From positions 1 to 8,758 of the forward strand of contig JAIDJZ010000321.1 in the NCBI GenBank assembly GCA_029051965.1: a DNA stretch of 8,758 nucleotides, written 5' to 3'. The translations under genes were made by a program, and so were the position numbers. Source of the DNA: Paramuribaculum sp. GTDB taxonomy: Bacteria > Bacteroidota > Bacteroidia > Bacteroidales > Muribaculaceae. Position 1 is the stretch's first letter, and the number at the start of each line of letters is the position of its first letter. The notes under the pieces were generated by a model. It was not told the DNA's origin, ran no database searches, and saw nothing but the letters and a program-made list of their open reading frames with translations. Positions 1 through 6,966 of the stretch are shown piece after piece.

Positions 1-88
1 AATGCAACCGCATTGCTCCCTCACTGCGCGAACACATCTGCACGACGCTTGACCGCCCCAGCGTTAACAAATATTGGGGAACCGGCTC
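1..88. other. Short edge segment, no gene supported
   Basis: The 88 bases beyond the nadA stop codon are cut by the window edge. All three rightward frames and one leftward frame have open stretches, but none carries a recognisable motif. A rightward frame (positions 3 onward) would have to overlap the nadA 3' end by about 90 bp to reach its stop. The repeated ACCGG on both sides of position 88 is too short to call a terminator. I see nothing that can be annotated with support. Confidence 0.4.
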
Positions 89-1072
89 TTACCGGCCGAT
101 ATTCTTGCTTAGCTCGAGCATGCGTTCGATCGGGCGGCGTGCGCTCTCCATCAGCTGCTCGTCAACGATGATCTCCGGAAGTTCGTAGAACAGGCAATTA
201 TAAAGCTTCTGAAGCGTGTTGAGCTTCATATATGAGCAATCGTTGCATCCGCAGGTAGAATCGGCAGGAGGGGCCGGTATAAACGTTTTTTCGGGACATT
301 GTTTCTGCAGTTCATGAATGATGCCGCTCTCTGTGGCCACGATGAAACTGCCGGCCTCCGACTCAACGGCATATTTCAGCAACACGGCTGTCGATCCGAC
401 CTTGTCGGCGATCAGCTGAAGCGGCTTCTTGCATTCGGGATGAACTAGCAGTTTTGCCTCCGGATGAGCTTTCTTAAGCTCCATGATCTTCTCAAGCGAG
501 AAACGCTCATGAACGTGACAGGCACCGTCCCAGATCTCCATCTTGCGCCCGGTCATCGAGCTTATGTATTCGCCGAGATTACGGTCGGGACCGAATATGA
601 TTTTTTCGTCTGCAGGAAGAGACTCGACAATCTTGAGAGCATTGCCGGAAGTGACCAGAATGTCGGTGAGAGATTTCACACGGGCAGTCGTGTTGACATA
701 GCTGATGACCGTGTGTCCGGGACGCTCTCTGATGAATTTTTCATATTCGTCGGCCGGGCAAGAATCGGCAAGCGAACAACCGGCATTGAGATCCGGAATG
801 ATCACCTTTTTGTCAGGGCATAGGATTTTGGCGGTCTCGCCCATGAAATGAACCCCACACATCACAATGATCTTCGCTTCGGTCCGGGCTGCGATCTGTG
901 CAAGCGCAAGAGAGTCGCCGATGAAATCGGCGATGTCCTGGATCTCGCCTTTCTGATAGTAGTGGGCCATGATGATGGCGTCTTTCTCCTTTTTCAGTTT
1001 CAGAATGGCTTCTTTGAGATCTGTCACATCTTCGGGGACAGGAGCGTCAACGTACCCTTTATCGACATTCAT
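89..1072 (-). CDS. nadA: Quinolinate synthase NadA
   Basis: Cytosolic [4Fe-4S] enzyme that condenses iminoaspartate with dihydroxyacetone phosphate to quinolinate, the precursor of NAD. The 327-residue protein matches the usual family length (about 300-350). Visible family motifs are AHYYQ (36-40), GDSLALA (52-58), CGVHFMGETAKIL (72-84), AGCSLADSC (97-105), WDGACHVHERF (181-191), HPEC (211-214) and CNDCSYMKLNTL (276-287). By comparison with the family, the three cluster ligands should be Cys99, Cys185 and Cys279; all are present, so the enzyme is probably active. The ATG at 1072 is preceded by A/T-rich sequence without a Shine-Dalgarno site, normal for Bacteroidetes. It lies downstream of upp on the same strand but is separated by about 700 bp and by the upp terminator, so it is probably transcribed alone. 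No nadB or nadC is seen here; only 88 bp lie downstream. Identity is near certain. Confidence 0.97.
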   Translation of the reverse strand: MNVDKGYVDAPVPEDVTDLKEAILKLKKEKDAIIMAHYYQKGEIQDIADFIGDSLALAQIAARTEAKIIVMCGVHFMGETAKILCPDKKVIIPDLNAGCSLADSCPADEYEKFIRERPGHTVISYVNTTARVKSLTDILVTSGNALKIVESLPADEKIIFGPDRNLGEYISSMTGRKMEIWDGACHVHERFSLEKIMELKKAHPEAKLLVHPECKKPLQLIADKVGSTAVLLKYAVESEAGSFIVATESGIIHELQKQCPEKTFIPAPPADSTCGCNDCSYMKLNTLQKLYNCLFYELPEIIVDEQLMESARRPIERMLELSKNIGR

Positions 1073-1251
1073 TTCTATATTATTTAGGTTTTAGTTTTTT
1101 AAATTTTTACTTTAATAAGAATAATAAGTGGTGTCAATAGCTGTGATAACTTTTCAGTCGTTTACTTGATTTTTAAGTTATTAAACCGGGGTTATCTGGT
1201 TATTGAACGGTTACTGACACATTAGTTTTTTAAGCATCAGTCGTTTATGAG

Positions 1252-1466
1252 CGTTATCAACATAGTGTCAATAATGTGCAAAGTTAATAACTTTAATCCA
1301 CATAGAGCGTTAATAACCCTATAAAATTGACCTAAGAACTCGCTTCAAATTCATGGGCTTAATTTCATTGTTTATCGCAGAATCCGTATATACGGGATGT
1401 AGCTCCATATATGCAAGATTTGTTATGAAATTCTTCTGAATTGTTATTGAACGTTATCAACATAGT
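1252..1466. repeat. Direct 15-bp repeat, copies 200 bp apart
   Basis: CGTTATCAACATAGT occurs identically at 1252-1266 and 1452-1466, both in the same orientation, with start points exactly 200 bp apart. The flanks differ, so this is not a simple long duplication. A 12-bp perfect palindrome, CCGTATATACGG (1384-1395), and an 8-bp palindrome, CATATATG (1406-1413), lie between the copies. Confidence 0.85.
1279..1286 (-). promoter_or_regulatory. Candidate -7 element for nadA
   Basis: Read on the minus strand this is TAACTTTG followed by CAC, a full match to the Bacteroidetes -7 consensus TAnnTTTG. No TTTG-like -33 element lies 19-21 bp further upstream. If used, transcription would start near 1271 and nadA would have a leader of about 200 nt containing several repeats of the intergenic cluster. 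No better match lies closer to nadA. Confidence 0.4.
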
Positions 1467-1657
1467 TTTCAACACGTTTTTGATCGGATTTGTTCTGCCG
1501 TTTTCTTGATCTTCGTAACTGCCTGAAAACGGTAATTGTTTATGAAAATTTCTGTAGACAGGGATTGCTTTCGCAGAGGGTTATCAAACAGGTTTTCTAC
1601 CCTTTATCAACATGTTTTGTTTTTGTATTACAGCGTGTTGCCAACGTTATTGACACT

Positions 1658-1680
1658 GTGTTGAAAACATTGTCAACACA
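1658..1680. repeat. Inverted repeat TGTGTTGA/TCAACACA
   Basis: Eight-base arms TGTGTTGA (1657-1664) and TCAACACA (1673-1680) are separated by 8 bp. Each arm overlaps a DnaA-box-like nonamer of opposite orientation, so the structure can be read as two facing binding sites. GTGTTGAAAAC (1658-1668) is also the exact complement of GTTTTCAACAC at 1465-1475. Confidence 0.7.
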
Positions 1681-1700
1681 CGTTTTATAACCTTTTCAAA

Positions 1701-1738
1701 ATAAAAAAGCAGCCGCCGGAATCAAATCGCGACGGCTG
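1701..1738 (-). terminator. Intrinsic terminator of upp
   Basis: On the minus strand, arms CAGCCG (1738-1733) and CGGCTG (1715-1710) form a stem, extendable by one more pair past a mismatch. It is followed directly by C, six T, then ATTTT. It begins 39 bp after the upp stop codon and separates upp from nadA. Confidence 0.8.
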
Positions 1739-1776
1739 TAGGCTGACTGTGTTTGGAAAATGTCGGAATCCGGTGT

Positions 1777-2430
1777 CTATTCCTTGATTCCGTAGGCGAG
1801 ATCGCCTGCATCTCCGAGACCGGGAACAATGTAGGAGTGGGAATTGATTTCCGCATCGATCGCACCGATCCAGACTGTCGTCTTGTCGGCAGGCATGGTT
1901 TCCTGAAGATAGTCGACTGCTTTCTGCGACGCGATGACCGATGCGACATGGATCTTTGCGGGAGTGCCTTTGGTGAGAAGCGCACGGTAGCTAAGTTCCA
2001 TCGAAGCTCCGGTGGCAAGCATCGGGTCGACAAGAATCAGAGTCTTTCCATCGAGATTAGGCGAAGCGATGTATTCGATGAAAACGTCGAAATTTTCCTT
2101 CTCCTTATACTTTCTGTATGCCGAGACAAACGCGTTCTGAGCGTGGTCGAAATAGTCGAGAAAACCCTGGTGGAATGGAATGCCGGCGCGGAAAATAGTT
2201 GCAAGCACGATGTCTTCGCTTAAGATCTGGCTTTTGCACGGGGCAAGAGGGGTGTCGATAGTGACGGTTTCGTAGGCCACCCGCTTGCTGATTTCGTAGG
2301 CCATGATTTCGCCGATGCGCTGGAGATTGCGGCGAAAACGGAGCATGTCGTTTTGCACATTGATGTCGCGTAGTTCGGTCATGTACTGGCTGACGAGCGA
2401 GGGCTGGTCGGCAAAATTGATGATTTCCAT
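1777..2430 (-). CDS. upp: Uracil phosphoribosyltransferase
   Basis: Cytosolic salvage enzyme making UMP and pyrophosphate from uracil and PRPP. The 217 residues fit the family (about 205-220). Visible features are the N-terminal helix with RNLQRIGEIMAYEISK (34-49), the FRAGIPFHQGF segment (80-90, LRAG in many homologues), the PRPP-binding loop LVDPMLATGAS (133-143) and the C-terminal uracil-binding SYIVPGLGDAGDLAYG (199-214), which ends three residues before the C terminus as usual. The start ATG at 2430 gives the normal N terminus; there is no Shine-Dalgarno site, as usual in this phylum. A -7 element TATATTTG lies 45 bp upstream and a hairpin terminator follows, so it appears to be a single-gene unit. 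It is divergent from the 521-residue protein across 217 bp. Nothing is missing or broken. Confidence 0.97.
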   Translation of the reverse strand: MEIINFADQPSLVSQYMTELRDINVQNDMLRFRRNLQRIGEIMAYEISKRVAYETVTIDTPLAPCKSQILSEDIVLATIFRAGIPFHQGFLDYFDHAQNAFVSAYRKYKEKENFDVFIEYIASPNLDGKTLILVDPMLATGASMELSYRALLTKGTPAKIHVASVIASQKAVDYLQETMPADKTTVWIGAIDAEINSHSYIVPGLGDAGDLAYGIKE

Positions 2431-2474
2431 ATCTGTAGGACTGATGTTTTTTTAGGAGTAACAAATAAGTGGTA

Positions 2475-2482
2475 CAAATATA
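2475..2482 (-). promoter_or_regulatory. -7 element of the upp promoter
   Basis: Minus-strand TATATTTG matches TAnnTTTG exactly and is followed by TACC. The position expected for the -33 element holds only GTTT at a 20-bp spacing. It predicts a start near 2469 and a leader of about 40 nt. Confidence 0.6.
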
Positions 2483-2606
2483 TCAAGAATATTTGATGAA
2501 AAAAACAATTGTTATCGACAATTCTCTGTCAGCTTTTCTTCATTTTGTTTTCGCAGGAATCAGTTTTTTTAACATCATCGACTGACGCAGTTCGGCAATA
2601 ATGAGT

Positions 2607-2614
2607 TAAATTTG
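2607..2614 (+). promoter_or_regulatory. -7 element upstream of the 521-residue protein
   Basis: TAAATTTG matches TAnnTTTG exactly, 33 bp before the start codon at 2648. No convincing -33 TTTG is found 19-21 bp upstream. Predicted leader is about 27 nt. Confidence 0.55.
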
Positions 2615-2647
2615 TAAACTACTCTTTTAATAAATTATAGAAATATC

Positions 2648-4213
2648 ATGGCAAAACAGATTCGTCACGCCGGTTTTGTGACCAGGCTGGAATTTTCAAA
2701 TACTCACTACATGGCACTTCAGTTGCCGACCGACATGTTTTATGTCTCGGTAGCTAATAAACTGATACCCGTAATTAAGAAATCACTCAGAGAGGATGTC
2801 CGTGTGACCGACACTGTCGCTAAGCAGATTGCTTTGAGACTTACCTGCTATCTCGAGGATCTCGTGGCAGGGACGGGTGTATGGGCGGCTTTTGTCCGTC
2901 TCTGCAAGCAAAAATACGGCTACGGTCTTCCTTTCTATAAGGAGGAGTCGGAAGAATGTCTGGCCGGCGAGCCGACCGAGGCCGGAATTTCGTTCCTGCT
3001 GTGGAGCGATCTGAATCTTCTGAATCCGCAGACTGTCCTTGTTCCGCTGACGCAGCGCATAATTGAACTTGCCGGCGAGCTTTACCCCATTCTGATCTCG
3101 GCCTATGAGAATGCTCCCGAAACGGAGATGATGGCGAAGATCCATCCCGACCAGCCGATGCCTGTGGTCTATCAGGTCCGCAATCTTTGCTACTGGCTGC
3201 TCTCCGGATCTTACCTGACAGGACTCCACGATCCTATGAGAATCATGGATATGGCCGGACATTTCTTTTCGACGACAATGGCTTCGAAAGGAGGAGCAGC
3301 TCCCGACTTCAATAAAATCAGATATGCCGTAGACTCATATATTCCTTTCAATGTCAAGATCGGGCCTCTCGGTCTGTTGCCCCAGGAATGGCTTGCGGCA
3401 ATGATGGAGTGTCGCGGCTGTGAGGATGATGCAAGATTCGCTGACACGGTCAGGGAACTTCGTTCGATCCCCTATTCCTTCTATCTGATCAAGGAGATCT
3501 CTCCGGAAAAGGCAGTCGTGGAAAATTTCGATGGAAAAGAGATTACTCTTTCGCCTCTGACCATGCCGGAAGGTGTTTTCCCTTCATATATGAAGGAGGA
3601 CACAGTTTCGTATGCTTCGATCATCTATTTCGAGAAATCATGGATAATCAATGGTGTCGCTGTCAACACTCTGGAGCGCGAAGTGTTTGAAAATGCCCGC
3701 AAGGAGTGGAAAGGAATCACTGAAGATGCCGGAAAACAGTTCGAAGAACAGCTTAAGAAAAACAACGGCAGCCGGATCGGAGTCTGCTCTTCGATCGACG
3801 AATATCAGAAGATCTTCGGTATCGGCGATGATCAGCTGACCGATGCTCAGAAGAAAATGAAATCGGAGCTCCGGAATTGCAAAAACATTCTCTATTTCAT
3901 CAATTCCGGTCTCCATGTCGAGATTCTTCCCGATCTGGGCGACTGCATCTCGATTCCCGGAAATGAATTCTATTCTTCAAAAGGTGCCAAGGAGCTGATA
4001 ATGGTGTTCGACAAGACTCTTGCGTCGGAAGAATTCCGCGAATATATAGTAGAAAACAAACTGATACCCGCCGCCCGTCTGAAAACATCCAACAGTGAGA
4101 TCGACGGCCACGCTCTGTTGCAGGACAATCTCCCCTTCTTTATTGACAATATCAAGGAGGGTAACATCGATTTCGTTGTTGATCCGCTCCGCGCTCAGAA
4201 ATATTCGGTCTGA
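2648..4213 (+). CDS. Uncharacterised 521-residue Bacteroidetes protein
   Basis: I do not recognise a named family with confidence. No signal peptide or membrane helix is visible, so it should be cytoplasmic. The N-terminal third looks mostly helical; residues 54-97 contain VAKQIALRLTCYLEDLVAG followed by a GTGVWAAF segment and YGYGLPFY. This resembles, from memory, a group of uncharacterised Bacteroidetes proteins (possibly DUF3843-like; unverified). The middle (170-290) has scattered aromatic and Cys residues, including CRGC (255-258), an isolated pair unlikely to bind metal alone. Residues 290-305 look like a short beta unit, 340-375 a charged helix, and 410-521 an alternating beta/alpha end ending in AQKYSV. 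Codon use looks native and the frame is intact. It is transcribed alone between a -7 element and a strong terminator. Function unknown. Confidence 0.85.
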   Translation: MAKQIRHAGFVTRLEFSNTHYMALQLPTDMFYVSVANKLIPVIKKSLREDVRVTDTVAKQIALRLTCYLEDLVAGTGVWAAFVRLCKQKYGYGLPFYKEESEECLAGEPTEAGISFLLWSDLNLLNPQTVLVPLTQRIIELAGELYPILISAYENAPETEMMAKIHPDQPMPVVYQVRNLCYWLLSGSYLTGLHDPMRIMDMAGHFFSTTMASKGGAAPDFNKIRYAVDSYIPFNVKIGPLGLLPQEWLAAMMECRGCEDDARFADTVRELRSIPYSFYLIKEISPEKAVVENFDGKEITLSPLTMPEGVFPSYMKEDTVSYASIIYFEKSWIINGVAVNTLEREVFENARKEWKGITEDAGKQFEEQLKKNNGSRIGVCSSIDEYQKIFGIGDDQLTDAQKKMKSELRNCKNILYFINSGLHVEILPDLGDCISIPGNEFYSSKGAKELIMVFDKTLASEEFREYIVENKLIPAARLKTSNSEIDGHALLQDNLPFFIDNIKEGNIDFVVDPLRAQKYSV

Positions 4214-4255
4214 ACGGCCTGAAGATCTGAGAATCGATCTGACCTAAAAAAATAG

Positions 4256-4303
4256 GGTGCTGTGTCAAAATTCAAAATTCTGACACAGCACCTGTTATTT
4301 TCT
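4256..4303 (+). terminator. Strong intrinsic terminator after the 521-residue protein
   Basis: Perfect 12-bp arms GGTGCTGTGTCA (4256-4267) and TGACACAGCACC (4281-4292) enclose a 13-nt loop and are followed by TGTTATTTT. An A7 run precedes the stem, giving a T7 tract on the other strand, so it could work in both directions. It starts 43 bp after the stop codon. Confidence 0.85.
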
Positions 4304-4555
4304 GCCGGATGGCGAGGATGCTGTCAGAATGGTTCAGACGGTAGAAGCATGAGGGTGAGGGTGATGGGAGTTGACTGGCGTCAGTGACCGACCCCGAATC
4401 CCTCAGGCGACGACCCGGATGAGCCATTATGACACACCCTCCTTTTTTTTAGTTCGTTTTTGAATTTAAATCCAAACATTCTCTTAGATTTGATGGTTAT
4501 TGTCCGGCTGAGACGCGATTGTTGAAAATGGTCCTTTATTTCCTCTCTGGAGACG
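4300..4555. other. Gene-free interval with G-rich stretch and T8 tract
   Basis: No convincing gene lies between the terminator and the promoter of the membrane protein. The first half is GC-rich and contains GAGGGTG twice in tandem with a one-base overlap (4351-4357, 4357-4363). Its complement CACCCTC (4435-4441) is followed by C and eight T (4443-4450), so a long-range stem with a terminator-like tail is possible. The heptamer CCGGATG occurs at 4304-4310 and again at 4415-4421. The second half is A/T-rich leader sequence. Confidence 0.45.
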
Positions 4556-4563
4556 TATTTTTG
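4556..4563 (+). promoter_or_regulatory. -7 element of the holin-like gene
   Basis: TATTTTTG followed by C matches TAnnTTTG exactly and lies 25 bp before the start codon at 4589. No clear -33 element is present. It supports the chosen start and implies a very short leader of about 20 nt. Confidence 0.5.
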
Positions 4564-4588
4564 CATTCGGATAAAGAAACCTATTGGA

Positions 4589-5086
4589 ATGGACCTCACA
4601 CTCTCTCCTGACACAGTAAAAAGCCTTATGTGGCTTCTTGTAATGCTGTTTACCGACTATGTCTCGGTGATTACCGCCGTGCTCATCGATCTGCGCAGTG
4701 CGATCATGAAAGCCCGACGCGAAAACCGTCCGCGTACGTCGAGCGGCTATCGCCGGACTGTCGAAAAGACCTCGCGTTATCTGACGACACTGATCGCGCT
4801 GACTATTATAGACGCCATGATCGTCGGAGCAGCCCTGTTGTTCCGCTCCACGATGGGATGGAGTGTTCCGGTTTTTCCGCTGTTCACCACCATAGGAGCC
4901 GTGGGGCTTGCTCTGATCGAAGGCAAGAGCGTCATGGAAAACACTCAGCGGCGGTCTGATTTCACGTCGACGGCATCGAGCGCTTCGGATTTTCTGTCAG
5001 ACAAAGAAATTGTTCGTCTTGTTGAATCCTTGCGATTGCTGATCGGAAATGCTCTTCCCCGCAGTCCGGACGATGAAGGGGAATAA
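4589..5086 (+). CDS. Small three-helix membrane protein, phage-holin-like
   Basis: The 165-residue protein has three hydrophobic segments: about 12-35, 64-85 and 93-111. A basic loop lies between the first two (KARRENRPRTSSGYRR, 41-56) and a polar, Ser-rich tail with an acidic end follows the third. The third helix runs into EGKSVMEN (111-118), the E-x-x-S-x-x-E-N signature that I associate with the Phage_holin_4_1 / toxin-secretion holin group. Length and topology fit. Holins of that group make lesions in the inner membrane, but chromosomal Bacteroidetes copies have no established role. No endolysin, tail or integrase gene is nearby, so this is a stand-alone gene rather than a visible prophage. 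It has its own -7 element and converges on pckA. Family assignment is moderate; membrane location is strong. Confidence 0.75.
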   Translation: MDLTLSPDTVKSLMWLLVMLFTDYVSVITAVLIDLRSAIMKARRENRPRTSSGYRRTVEKTSRYLTTLIALTIIDAMIVGAALLFRSTMGWSVPVFPLFTTIGAVGLALIEGKSVMENTQRRSDFTSTASSASDFLSDKEIVRLVESLRLLIGNALPRSPDDEGE

Positions 5087-5125
5087 AAAGCAGATTCCCC
5101 GCGGTAGGAAAAACCGCAGGGAATC
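5085..5125 (-). terminator. Terminator between convergent genes, best for pckA
   Basis: Arms GATTCCC-C-GCGGT (5093-5105) and ACCGC-A-GGGAATC (5113-5125) pair with one C-A mismatch around a 7-nt loop. On the minus strand the stem is followed by TGCTTTTTATT, which suits pckA, whose stop codon is about 30 bp away. In the other direction no T tract follows, so for the membrane protein gene it would be weak. Confidence 0.75.
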
Positions 5126-5154
5126 CGTGAATTATAGTCTGTCAGTTCTAAAAA

Positions 5155-6753
5155 TTAGAGCTGGGGACCGGCAGCTACGAGAGCCTGACCGGCAGGATTG
5201 TTTTCAAACTTCTTGAAGTTGTTGATGAACATTTCAGCAAGTTTGGTTGCTTTTGCAGTCCATTCTTCGGGGTTAGCGTAAGTGTCGCGCGGATCGAGGA
5301 TCTTGGGATCAACACCCGGAAGTTCGGTCGGTACGGTGAAGTCGAAGATCGGGAGCTGCTTGGTGGGAGCAGACAGGATAGCGCCGTCGAGGATAGCGTC
5401 GATGATGCCGCGGGTATCCTTGATAGAGATACGTTTGCCTGTTCCGTTCCAGCCAGTGTTCACGAGATAAGCCTTTGCGCCGCTCTTTTCCATCTTCTTG
5501 ACGAGTTCTTCGGCATATTTGGTGGGGTGGAGCGAAAGGAATGCAGCACCGAAGCAAGCCGAGAAAGTCGGAGTCGGTTCAGTGATACCGCGTTCAGTAC
5601 CGGCGAGTTTCGAAGTGAAGCCCGAGAGGAAGTAGTACTTGGTCTGTTCGGGGTTGAGGATCGAAACGGGAGGAAGCACACCGAATGCGTCGGCCGAAAG
5701 GAAGATCACATTCTTGGCGGCAGGACCGCGAGAAGGCTTCACGATGTTCTTGATGTGGTCGATCGGGTAAGAAACGCGGGTGTTTTCAGTGACAGATTTG
5801 TCAGTGAAGTCGATCTTGCCGTTTTCGTCAACAGTAACGTTTTCGAGAAGAGCGTCGCGGGTGATGGCGTTGAAGATATCGGGTTCAGACTCTTTGTCGA
5901 GGTTGATGACCTTAGCGTAGCAGCCGCCTTCGAAGTTGAACACTCCGTTGTCGTCCCAGCCGTGTTCGTCGTCACCGATGAGCAGACGTTTGGGGTCGGT
6001 CGAAAGAGTAGTCTTGCCGGTTCCGGAGAGACCGAAGAAGATAGCTGTGTTTTCGCCTTCCTTGTCAGTGTTGGCAGAGCAGTGCATCGAAGCCATGCCG
6101 CGGAGGGGAAGATAGTAGTTCATGATCGAGAACATACCTTTCTTCATTTCGCCGCCGTACCATGTGTTGATGATGAGCTGCATGCGCTGTGTCAGGTTGA
6201 AGGCAACGCAGGTTTCAGAGTTGATTCCGAGTTCTTTCCAGTTTTCAACTTTAGCTTTCGAAGCGTTGAGAACAACGAAGTCGGGAGTGAAATCCTTGAG
6301 CTCTTCTTCAGTCGGACGGATGAACATGTTGGTCACGAAGTGAGCCTGCCATGCTACTTCCATAACGAAACGAACGGCCAGACGGGTGTCGGGGTTAGTA
6401 CCGCAGAAAGCGTCGACTACATAGAGAGTCTTGTCGGAAAGTTCCTTGTCGGCAATTGCCTTGAGCGCATCCCACGCAGCGGGAGTGATAGGCTTGTTGT
6501 CGTTTTTGTATTCTTCAGAAGTCCACCAGATAGTGTCTTTTGAAGTCTCGTCCATCACAAAGAATTTGTCTTTGGGCGAACGGCCGGTGTAGATACCGGT
6601 CATTACGTTGACAGCACCAAGCTCGGTGTTCTGGCCTTTTTCGTAGCCGGTCAGTTCGGGGTTGGTTTCGTCAATGAAAAGCTGATCCCAGCTGGGATTG
6701 TGGACCACCTTTGCGCCGGTGATGCCATACTGAGAAAGATCAATAGTGCTCAT
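5155..6753 (-). CDS. pckA: Phosphoenolpyruvate carboxykinase (ATP)
   Basis: Cytosolic enzyme interconverting oxaloacetate + ATP with PEP + CO2 + ADP. In gut Bacteroidales it commonly works toward oxaloacetate, feeding the reductive branch to succinate; the direction here is inference. The 532 residues match the ATP-type family. Visible motifs are TGRSPKDKF (56-64, substrate arginine), [13 protein letters not shown] (135-147), the P-loop GLSGTGKTT (241-249), the metal-binding DDEHGWDD (261-268), FEGGCYAK (274-281), [15 protein letters not shown] (388-402) and [17 protein letters not shown] (432-448). I chose the ATG at 6753 (protein begins [10 protein letters not shown]) because homologues begin there; an in-frame ATG 54 bp upstream would add an 18-residue unconserved leader. 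It has its own promoter, a leader of about 100 nt with an inverted repeat, and a terminator. No key residue is missing. Confidence 0.97.
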   Translation of the reverse strand: MSTIDLSQYGITGAKVVHNPSWDQLFIDETNPELTGYEKGQNTELGAVNVMTGIYTGRSPKDKFFVMDETSKDTIWWTSEEYKNDNKPITPAAWDALKAIADKELSDKTLYVVDAFCGTNPDTRLAVRFVMEVAWQAHFVTNMFIRPTEEELKDFTPDFVVLNASKAKVENWKELGINSETCVAFNLTQRMQLIINTWYGGEMKKGMFSIMNYYLPLRGMASMHCSANTDKEGENTAIFFGLSGTGKTTLSTDPKRLLIGDDEHGWDDNGVFNFEGGCYAKVINLDKESEPDIFNAITRDALLENVTVDENGKIDFTDKSVTENTRVSYPIDHIKNIVKPSRGPAAKNVIFLSADAFGVLPPVSILNPEQTKYYFLSGFTSKLAGTERGITEPTPTFSACFGAAFLSLHPTKYAEELVKKMEKSGAKAYLVNTGWNGTGKRISIKDTRGIIDAILDGAILSAPTKQLPIFDFTVPTELPGVDPKILDPRDTYANPEEWTAKATKLAEMFINNFKKFENNPAGQALVAAGPQL

Positions 6754-6780
6754 TTGAATTGAAGACTTGAAATATAAATG

Positions 6781-6805
6781 GTTAATAAGTTGCAATTCTA
6801 TTAAC
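6781..6805. repeat. Inverted repeat GTTAATA-N11-TATTAAC in the pckA leader
   Basis: Perfect 7-bp arms at 6781-6787 and 6799-6805 with an 11-bp gap, between the predicted pckA transcription start (about 6851) and its start codon. It is symmetrical enough for a dimeric repressor or an RNA hairpin. No protein can be assigned to it from sequence alone. Confidence 0.6.
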
Positions 6806-6857
6806 AAGCAACGGATTCAAAAGTTGGTGACTCCGTCGGATGCTTGCATATCAACTG

Positions 6858-6889
6858 CAAAGATACTTACTTTTTTGAAATAAGACAAC
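6858..6889 (-). promoter_or_regulatory. pckA promoter
   Basis: Minus-strand -7 element TATCTTTG (6865-6858) matches TAnnTTTG exactly. GTTG (6889-6886) lies 20 bp upstream and is a three-of-four match to the -33 TTTG. Transcription should begin near 6851, giving a leader of about 100 nt. Confidence 0.75.
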
Positions 6890-6942
6890 AAATAAAGATA
6901 AATTAAGGAAATATTTCCGTATTGCTTATTTTTATTGAAAAT

Positions 6943-6966
6943 AAACCTGATCTTTCCGTCAGGTTT
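6943..6966. repeat. Perfect 8-bp inverted repeat in the divergent region
   Basis: Arms AAACCTGA (6943-6950) and TCAGGTTT (6959-6966) surround an 8-bp gap. It lies upstream of both pckA and the rightward RNA/HTH unit, where neither transcript should need a terminator. It could be an operator, or the end of an unseen leftward transcript, since ATTTTC follows on the minus strand. Confidence 0.6.

Larger units (their letters stand above)
1131..1683. other. AT-rich cluster of DnaA-box-like nonamers (oriC-like)
   Basis: Gene-free and visibly richer in A and T than the flanking genes. Nonamers one or two bases from the E. coli DnaA box TTATCCACA occur as TTATCAACA (1254-1262, 1454-1462, 1604-1612), TTTTCAACA (1466-1474, and inverted at 1659-1667), TTGTCAACA (1670-1678) and TAATCCACA (1294-1302, one mismatch). 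Related forms include TTATTGACA (1647-1655; inverted at 1266-1274), GTTATTGAACG twice (1199-1209, 1443-1453) and TTATCAAACA (1581-1590). Dense DnaA boxes in AT-rich DNA are a hallmark of bacterial origins; it could instead be a DnaA-titrating or reactivating site, or an operator array for another protein. There is no dnaA, gidA, parA or rnpA next to it, so the call rests on the motifs alone. Confidence 0.45.

Noticed and set aside
1490..1690. Rightward 66-codon frame in the nadA-upp gap
   Set aside because: It consists of the TCAACA-rich repeat DNA, has no promoter or homologous motif and a non-ATG start.
4272..4427. Minus-strand 51-residue frame with AGGAGGG upstream of its ATG
   Set aside because: The peptide is low in recognisable structure, ends inside the loop of the strong terminator, and has no TAnnTTTG promoter. 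Shine-Dalgarno sites are not the rule in this phylum, so the AGGAGGG is weak support.
5527..6543. Rightward 338-codon frame inside pckA
   Set aside because: It is the antisense shadow of a gene with unmistakable PEPCK motifs; the encoded peptide has no family features.
6754..6807. Upstream in-frame ATG extending pckA by 18 residues
   Set aside because: The extension [18 protein letters not shown] has no counterpart in PEPCK N termini and reads through the inverted repeat of the leader; [10 protein letters not shown] fits homologues.
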